Shown piece by piece: positions 59,557-64,000 of a DNA stretch of 64,000 nt; within the stretch, counting starts at the first letter, position 1, and every line of letters begins with the position of its first letter. A program made the position numbers and the translations under genes. The DNA lies in contig NZ_JAILXZ010000001.1 of the NCBI RefSeq assembly GCF_020179475.1, positions 744,001 through 808,000 on the forward strand. Direction: 5' to 3'. The notes under the pieces are model-generated. The model was not told where the DNA came from. It made no database searches and worked only from the letters and a program-made list of their open reading frames with translations. This DNA is from Novosphingobium huizhouense (GTDB taxonomy: Bacteria > Pseudomonadota > Alphaproteobacteria > Sphingomonadales > Sphingomonadaceae).

Positions 59557-60219
59557 GTGACGCGAGGATCGCAAGCGGGAAGCCGGCGCGGCGGCTACCG
59601 CAAGGGCGACCAATCGCGCCAGCGCATCCTCGAAGTCGCCATTGCCGAGTTCGGCCGGGTCGGCTTTGCCGCCGCGACCACGCGCGCCATCGCCCAAGGC
59701 GCGGGCGCGACGCTGCCCTCGCTGCAATACTATTTCGGCGGCAAGGAAGGGCTCTACCGTGCCTGCGCCGAGGAGATCGCCGCACGCTTCGTCGCCTTGA
59801 CCCGGGCGCCCGCCGAAGCGGCGGCGCAGGCGCTGCTCGCGGGCGAGACCGACCTTCGCGCCGCGCTCAAGAGCACGATGGCCGCCGTCGCCCGCGCGAT
59901 GACCGGCGCCGATTCGGCAGGGCTGTGGGGCGCCTTCGTTAGCCGCGAGCTGCTCGCGCCCGGCCCTGCCTTCGACGTCATGCTCGAGCGCCTGTTCGCG
60001 CCGGGGATCGAGCTGATCGCCGCGATGATCGCCCGCATCCAGGGGCGCGAGGTGGTCGACGAGCAGGCGCGGATCCGCGCCATGCTGATGATCGCCAGCC
60101 TCACCGCCTTCCAGTCGGGCCGCGCGGTCGCGCTGCGCGTGTTCGGCTGGGACGACATCGCCGGTCCGCAGCTCGCCGCGATCACCGCCGCGCTCGATGC
60201 CGAGATCGACGCCCTCTAG
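59557..60219 (+). CDS. TetR-family regulator (CecR/DUF1956 type)
   Basis: This is a repressor of about 220 residues. The HTH lies in SRQRILEVAIAEFGRVGFAAATTRAIAQGAGATLPSLQYYFGGKEGLYR (helices 1-4 by pattern), followed by an all-alpha ligand domain with the SRELLAPGPAFD segment seen in CecR-like proteins. The start is uncertain. GTG 59557 lies just after sufA, whereas ATG 59503 would overlap sufA by 44 bases. The next gene encodes a DUF2236 oxygenase with a palindrome in its promoter, a likely target. Confidence 0.85.
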   Translation: MTRGSQAGSRRGGYRKGDQSRQRILEVAIAEFGRVGFAAATTRAIAQGAGATLPSLQYYFGGKEGLYRACAEEIAARFVALTRAPAEAAAQALLAGETDLRAALKSTMAAVARAMTGADSAGLWGAFVSRELLAPGPAFDVMLERLFAPGIELIAAMIARIQGREVVDEQARIRAMLMIASLTAFQSGRAVALRVFGWDDIAGPQLAAITAALDAEIDAL

Positions 60220-60227
60220 GGCAGGGC

Positions 60228-60255
60228 TTGAATTTCTATCACGGGATAGTATTTT
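60228..60255 (+). promoter_or_regulatory. Promoter with inverted repeat before the MpaB-type gene
   Basis: A -35 TTGAAT (60228-60233) and -10 TATTTT (60250-60255) are 16 bases apart. The inverted repeat CTATC-ACGG-GATAG (60236-60249) fills the spacer. It lies between the tetR-type gene and the oxygenase, so it is a good candidate for the TetR operator. GGAG precedes the ATG. Confidence 0.5.
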
Positions 60256-60288
60256 TGCCTCGACGGCCGTCCGACGGAGCGAAGTCCC

Positions 60289-61632
60289 ATGCCCACCCCG
60301 ATTGCAGAGCTGCGCCGCCGGATCGAAGCGCAGAAGACCGACAACCCGGCGATGTACGGCGCGGTCGACTTCGCGATCCATCCCGAGCGCCTGCTGGGCG
60401 CGAGCGTGGACGACATCGCCCGCAGCGAGCTGCGCGGCCATCCCGGCGTTGCTGCCCGGCTGCTCGACGATCGTGACCTGATGGATCGCATGGCCGCCTA
60501 CACGATGATGGGCGATGCCGTGGCCGACCCTTATGCCGCGCTGATCCCGCAGCACGGCTTCAAGCGCCTCGTCGACATGCTGGTCGAGGCTTGCGACAAT
60601 GGGGTCGACAAGGTCGACGGCGCCCCGGCCGAACTCGTCGCGTTCATCCGCGCGATGGAGGCGACGCCGGCGTGGGTCGACATGAAGCTGGTCGAGGAAG
60701 GTGCGCGGCTCCAGCGCGTCGCCTTCGCCAACTTCGCTCCCTGGGCCATCCGCGGCGCGTTCATCGCCACCTTCATGAACAAGTACGCCGCGCTGCCGAT
60801 GGCGCTGACCGGCACGCTGTCGAACAAGACCGCCGCGCGCCGGATCAAGGAGACCGCCACGTTCTTCGGCACATCGGTGCTGCCCGGCGCGCTCGGCCGC
60901 TTCGGCCCCGGCTTCAAGGCCGCCGCCATGGTCCGCCTGATGCATTCGATGGTGCGCTTCAATGTGCTGTCGCGCGGGCGCTGGGACCAGAAGGTCTATG
61001 GCATTCCGATCCCGCAGGTCGACCAGATGCCCGCCGGCCTCATCTCCGACTTCCTCATTTCGTCGAAGGTGCTCAAGGAAGGCCGCGAGGACTTCACCCC
61101 CGAGGAGCGCGCGCAGATCGAACTGTCGCGCTATCGCTGCTTCCTGCTCGGCCTGCCCGAGGACCTGCTTGCCGAAAGCCCGCGCGGCATCGTCGATGCC
61201 TGGAACGCCCGCGCGCTCAGCTTGCGCAGCGGGTTCGACGAAGCTACCTGCGGCGGCCTGTTGCGCGCGACGATGGAAGCGGATCTCGCCGACACCTCGA
61301 CGCCTGCCGGCAAGGTCCGCGACCGGCTCGAACGCTCGTTTGCCAAGGTCTACTTCATGCAGAACTTCTGCGACGGCAGCGAAGCCATCGCCGCCGGCTT
61401 CGGGGTCAGGATCCGCCCGATCGACAAGATGCGCGCCGCCGCCGTGGGGCTCACCCTGATGGGGCAGGTCCAGGCCTATGGCGTCGCCGCGAAGACGCCG
61501 ATCGTGCGCCATCTTGCCGACCGGCGGCTGGTGGGCAAGGTGCGCAGCTACCTCGGCAGCCTCGGCCACGCCGAGTTCACCACCGATGCCGCCAAGTACA
61601 AGCCCGCGCCGGAACTCAAGCCGGCGGCGTGA
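60289..61632 (+). CDS. Oxygenase MpaB family (DUF2236) protein
   Basis: This is a 447-residue helical protein of the ER-bound oxygenase MpaB/latex-clearing-protein-like family. Characteristic segments are MMGDAVADPYAALI, RLQRVAFANFAPWAIRGAFI, TFFGTSVLPGALGRFGPGFKA, RLMHSMVRFNVLSRGRWD and IPIPQVDQMPAGLISDFLIS, where conserved His/Arg positions ligate heme in family members. The substrate is unknown; relatives act on isoprenoid or lipid-like molecules. It is likely controlled by the upstream TetR regulator. Confidence 0.85.
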   Translation: MPTPIAELRRRIEAQKTDNPAMYGAVDFAIHPERLLGASVDDIARSELRGHPGVAARLLDDRDLMDRMAAYTMMGDAVADPYAALIPQHGFKRLVDMLVEACDNGVDKVDGAPAELVAFIRAMEATPAWVDMKLVEEGARLQRVAFANFAPWAIRGAFIATFMNKYAALPMALTGTLSNKTAARRIKETATFFGTSVLPGALGRFGPGFKAAAMVRLMHSMVRFNVLSRGRWDQKVYGIPIPQVDQMPAGLISDFLISSKVLKEGREDFTPEERAQIELSRYRCFLLGLPEDLLAESPRGIVDAWNARALSLRSGFDEATCGGLLRATMEADLADTSTPAGKVRDRLERSFAKVYFMQNFCDGSEAIAAGFGVRIRPIDKMRAAAVGLTLMGQVQAYGVAAKTPIVRHLADRRLVGKVRSYLGSLGHAEFTTDAAKYKPAPELKPAA

Positions 61633-61638
61633 GCCGCG

Positions 61639-62586
61639 TCAGCTTTCGTCCTGCATGACGAAGCGCAGCAGCGCCTGCTCGAGCGGGTCGAGCGTGTCGT
61701 CGGCGTCGATCTGGGTGTCGAGCCACAGCCGCTCGCTGTCGGTCACCTCGAAGTCGGCGCGCGCCTCGGCCACCGAGTGCGCGCCGAGGCCGCGCCGCCC
61801 GAAGCCGGTTCCGCGCAAGCCCGACTGGAGACCGTTCGGTGCCGTCCGGGCCATCCGGCCGAAGAACCGCCCGACGTTGGTGGTGCGGTCCTCCATGAAC
61901 GACTCGAGCTGGCCGGCGCGTTCGCGGGTCAGTTGCTCGGGGCGCTTCCACCCTTGCAGGAAGTTCGCCACCCCTTGCACGAACAGCCGCTCCCAGCAGG
62001 GCGCGTTGTCGCCGTCGAGCGTCGCGTCCTTGATCCGGAACAGCATTTCCGCTTCGGACCTGGTCACCTGCGCGGGGCCGCTGCCGCCGCCCGCGAAGAT
62101 CATCCGCCGCAGCAGCGCGCATTCGGCAGCGCCGATGCTCCCGGCCGACAGCGCCCCATGCCTGCGCGTCGGGCCCGAGCCGAACACCACCGCGCGCTCG
62201 ATCTGCACCAGCGCATAGGCCTTGAGCCGCTCGGGGCAGTTGAGCGCCTTTTCGAGCACGCGCACGATCAGTTCGAGCTCGGTCATCGAATCGAGCCGCC
62301 CGTCGTGGTCGATCCGCGCGATCAGCCAGTCGGCGGTGTCGGCGCTGACATAGCCGCGCGGGGCGCAGCCGTTGATCACGAACTCGCCCACCGCCTCGAC
62401 CACGAAGTCGGTCCATTCGGGCGTATGCTCGCGCACGTGATCGTTGAGCACGAGGATGGCTTCGGCCTCGTCGGGCGAAACCACCCCGTCGGGCCAGACG
62501 AGCTGGCGCAGCGCCAGCACTTCGTGCGCATCGATCACCCCGTCGGCGACCGCGCGCGCGGCAATATCCCGAAAATGATGCGACAT
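61639..62586 (-). CDS. Unknown protein with TerB-like N-terminal helices
   Basis: This 315-residue soluble protein begins MSHHFRDIAARAVADGVIDAHEV. ADGVIDAHEVLALRQLVWPD, SPDEAEAILVLND and later DHDGRLDSMTELELI and DADDTLDPLEQALL resemble acidic TerB/EF-hand-like turns (D-x-D/E-x-x-x-D/E). A Gly/Arg-rich stretch (about 255-285) separates the helical parts. I do not recognise a defined family. The ATG at 62586 avoids a Pro-rich, unlikely N-terminus. It converges with the MpaB-type gene and follows thrS after 124 bases. Confidence 0.6.
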   Translation of the reverse strand: MSHHFRDIAARAVADGVIDAHEVLALRQLVWPDGVVSPDEAEAILVLNDHVREHTPEWTDFVVEAVGEFVINGCAPRGYVSADTADWLIARIDHDGRLDSMTELELIVRVLEKALNCPERLKAYALVQIERAVVFGSGPTRRHGALSAGSIGAAECALLRRMIFAGGGSGPAQVTRSEAEMLFRIKDATLDGDNAPCWERLFVQGVANFLQGWKRPEQLTRERAGQLESFMEDRTTNVGRFFGRMARTAPNGLQSGLRGTGFGRRGLGAHSVAEARADFEVTDSERLWLDTQIDADDTLDPLEQALLRFVMQDES

Positions 62587-62710
62587 GGCGCGGGTCCCCG
62601 TCTGTTCCGTCGACGGGACTATGCCTTGGCGGCGGTTAAGGATGTCTTGGGGGTGATGCGGAGGCGGCGGGCATTCCGCCGCCTCCGGCAATCGCCGCGC
62701 GAATCAAGCT

Positions 62711-64000
62711 TCAGCGCAAATCCGGCGCCGTCGCCTCGGCCTTGAGCAACGCGATGGCTTCGTCGAGCGAAACGAACTTCTGCTGCTGCTCGCCCAGCGT
62801 GCGGATGGCGACGGTGCCTTCCTCGGCCTCGCGCTTGCCCACCACCAGCAGGTAGGGGACTTTCTGCAGCGAATGTTCGCGCACCTTGTAGTTGATCTTC
62901 TCGTTGCGCAGGTCGCTCTCGACGCGGATGCCCGCCGCCTTGAGCCTGGCCACGGCGTCGAGCGCGTAGTCGTCGGCATCAGACACGATCGTCGCCACCA
63001 CTGCCTGCACCGGGGCGAGCCAGGTCGGCAGCTTGCCGGCGAAGTGCTCGATCAGGATGCCGATGAAGCGCTCGTAGGAACCGAAGATCGCGCGGTGCAG
63101 CATCACCGGGCGGTGCTTTTCGCCGTCCTCGCCGATGTAGCTCGCATCGAGCCGTTCGGGCAGCACGCGGTCCGACTGGATCGTGCCGACCTGCCAGGTG
63201 CGGCCGATCGCGTCGGTCAGGTGCCATTCGAGCTTGGGCGCATAGAACGCGCCTTCGCCCGGCAGTTCCTCCCAGCCGTACTGCTCCGTGGCAAGGCCTG
63301 CGCGCACCACCGCGTCGCGCAGCTCGGCCTCGGCCTTGTCCCACATCTCCTCGCTGCCGAAACGCTTTTCGGGGCGCAGCGCCAGCTTGATCGAGTAGGT
63401 GAAGCCGAAGTCCTTGTAGATGCGGTCGGCCAGTTCGCAGAACGCCTGCACTTCCGAAACGATCTGGTCCTCGCGGCAGAAGATGTGGGCATCGTCCTGC
63501 GTGAACTGGCGCACGCGCATCAGCCCGTGCAGCGCGCCGTGCGGCTCGTTGCGGTGGCAGCAGCCGTTTTCATAAAGGCGCAGCGGCAGGTCGCGGTACG
63601 ACTTGATGCCCTGGCGGAAGATCAGCACATGCGCCGGGCAGTTCATCGGCTTCAGCGCCATCCAGTCCGCATCGTTGGAAACGAGCGGGCCTTCTTCCTC
63701 GGTGTTGGGCACTTCGTCGGGAATGACGAACATGTTCTCGCGGTACTTGCCCCAGTGGCCCGACTGCTCCCACTGCCGCGCGTCCATCACCTGCGGCGTC
63801 TTCACCTCGCGGTAGCCGGCATCGTCGATCGCGCGGCGCATGTAGGCTTCGAGCTCGCGCCACACCTTGTAGCCCTTGGGGTGCCAGAACACCGAGCCAT
63901 GCGCTTCGGCCTGGAGGTGGAACAGGTCCATCTCGTTGCCGAGCTTGCGGTGGTCGCGCTTGGCCGCTTCCTCAAGCCGCGTCAGGTGCGCATCGAGCTG
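62711..64000 (-). CDS. thrS: Threonyl-tRNA synthetase, 3' part
   Basis: This is the C-terminal 429 codons of thrS; the 5' part lies beyond the right edge. The catalytic core has motif 1 around [20 protein letters not shown], zinc-ligand cysteine in [16 protein letters not shown], motif 2 [13 protein letters not shown] with [13 protein letters not shown], and motif 3 [20 protein letters not shown]. The anticodon-binding domain (about the last 110 residues) includes [15 protein letters not shown] and ends [10 protein letters not shown]. It charges tRNA-Thr. The missing TGS/editing domains cannot be assessed. Confidence 0.96.
   Translation of the reverse strand, partial: QLDAHLTRLEEAAKRDHRKLGNEMDLFHLQAEAHGSVFWHPKGYKVWRELEAYMRRAIDDAGYREVKTPQVMDARQWEQSGHWGKYRENMFVIPDEVPNTEEEGPLVSNDADWMALKPMNCPAHVLIFRQGIKSYRDLPLRLYENGCCHRNEPHGALHGLMRVRQFTQDDAHIFCREDQIVSEVQAFCELADRIYKDFGFTYSIKLALRPEKRFGSEEMWDKAEAELRDAVVRAGLATEQYGWEELPGEGAFYAPKLEWHLTDAIGRTWQVGTIQSDRVLPERLDASYIGEDGEKHRPVMLHRAIFGSYERFIGILIEHFAGKLPTWLAPVQAVVATIVSDADDYALDAVARLKAAGIRVESDLRNEKINYKVREHSLQKVPYLLVVGKREAEEGTVAIRTLGEQQQKFVSLDEAIALLKAEATAPDLR

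Overview
The window is a GC-rich, gene-dense chromosomal segment from an alphaproteobacterium, most likely of the order Sphingomonadales (Sphingomonas/Erythrobacter-like; genus not resolved). Supporting signs are a PEPxxWA-type PEP-CTERM protein, an rrf2-sufB-...-sufC-sufD-sufS-sufT-sufA operon, a DUF2236/MpaB oxygenase with a TetR regulator, an SPFH/ribbon-helix-helix pair, GTTC-N7-GTTC LexA boxes of alphaproteobacterial type, and a long REP-like palindrome of a kind I recall from sphingomonads. I see no insertion sequence, prophage, integrase or CRISPR array. Most very long reading frames opposite the real genes are composition shadows.

Layout. 1-6.5 kb: a 5' fragment of a membrane protein, yggS, a ThiE-like protein, ftsK, an unknown protein, and a divergent Lrp-type regulator/alanine dehydrogenase pair. 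6.5-13.1 kb: a membrane diguanylate cyclase, a thioesterase with oligopeptidase B, a divergent Xaa-Pro aminopeptidase, and a VOC protein behind a LexA box. 13.4-18.8 kb: a secreted five-EF-hand protein, an OmpR-type response regulator with its kinase, a HerA-like ATPase and a PEP-CTERM protein. 18.8-22.9 kb: a pabB-pabC fusion, an aminotransferase, an RluA-type synthase and arfB. 22.9-29.3 kb: two small lipoproteins, then a methionine operon (ArsR-methyltransferase regulator, metF, and metH split into two genes with a REP palindrome between them). 29.3-39.8 kb: fumC, a CPA2 antiporter, a serine hydrolase, recQ, the SPFH/RHH pair, and the LON-domain/thioredoxin pair. 40-44.3 kb: tRNA-Gly(GCC), a phosphotransferase, a 902-residue RTX repeat protein and tRNA-Arg(CCG). 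44.4-50.7 kb: LexA-box mmcB, a GDT1-family exporter under a yybP-ykoY Mn2+ riboswitch, an alginate-export-like porin, a lipoprotein gamma-glutamyltransferase and pyrD. 50.7-52.1 kb: a probable structured small RNA with a strong terminator, and an AraC regulator. 52.2-60.2 kb: the suf operon, with three uncharacterised genes coupled between sufB and sufC. 60.2-64 kb: the MpaB oxygenase behind an operator, an unknown protein, and thrS running off the end.

The best-supported functional links are the methionine operon, where a perfect palindrome fills a sigma70-like promoter spacer and the mRNA appears leaderless; the suf operon, where a palindrome sits at the predicted start site ahead of its own [2Fe-2S]-type Rrf2 regulator; the Mn2+ riboswitch ahead of the GDT1 exporter; and two LexA boxes, one before mmcB as expected and one before a VOC gene. 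All operator, promoter and RNA statements come from reading the sequence. None has been tested by search or experiment.
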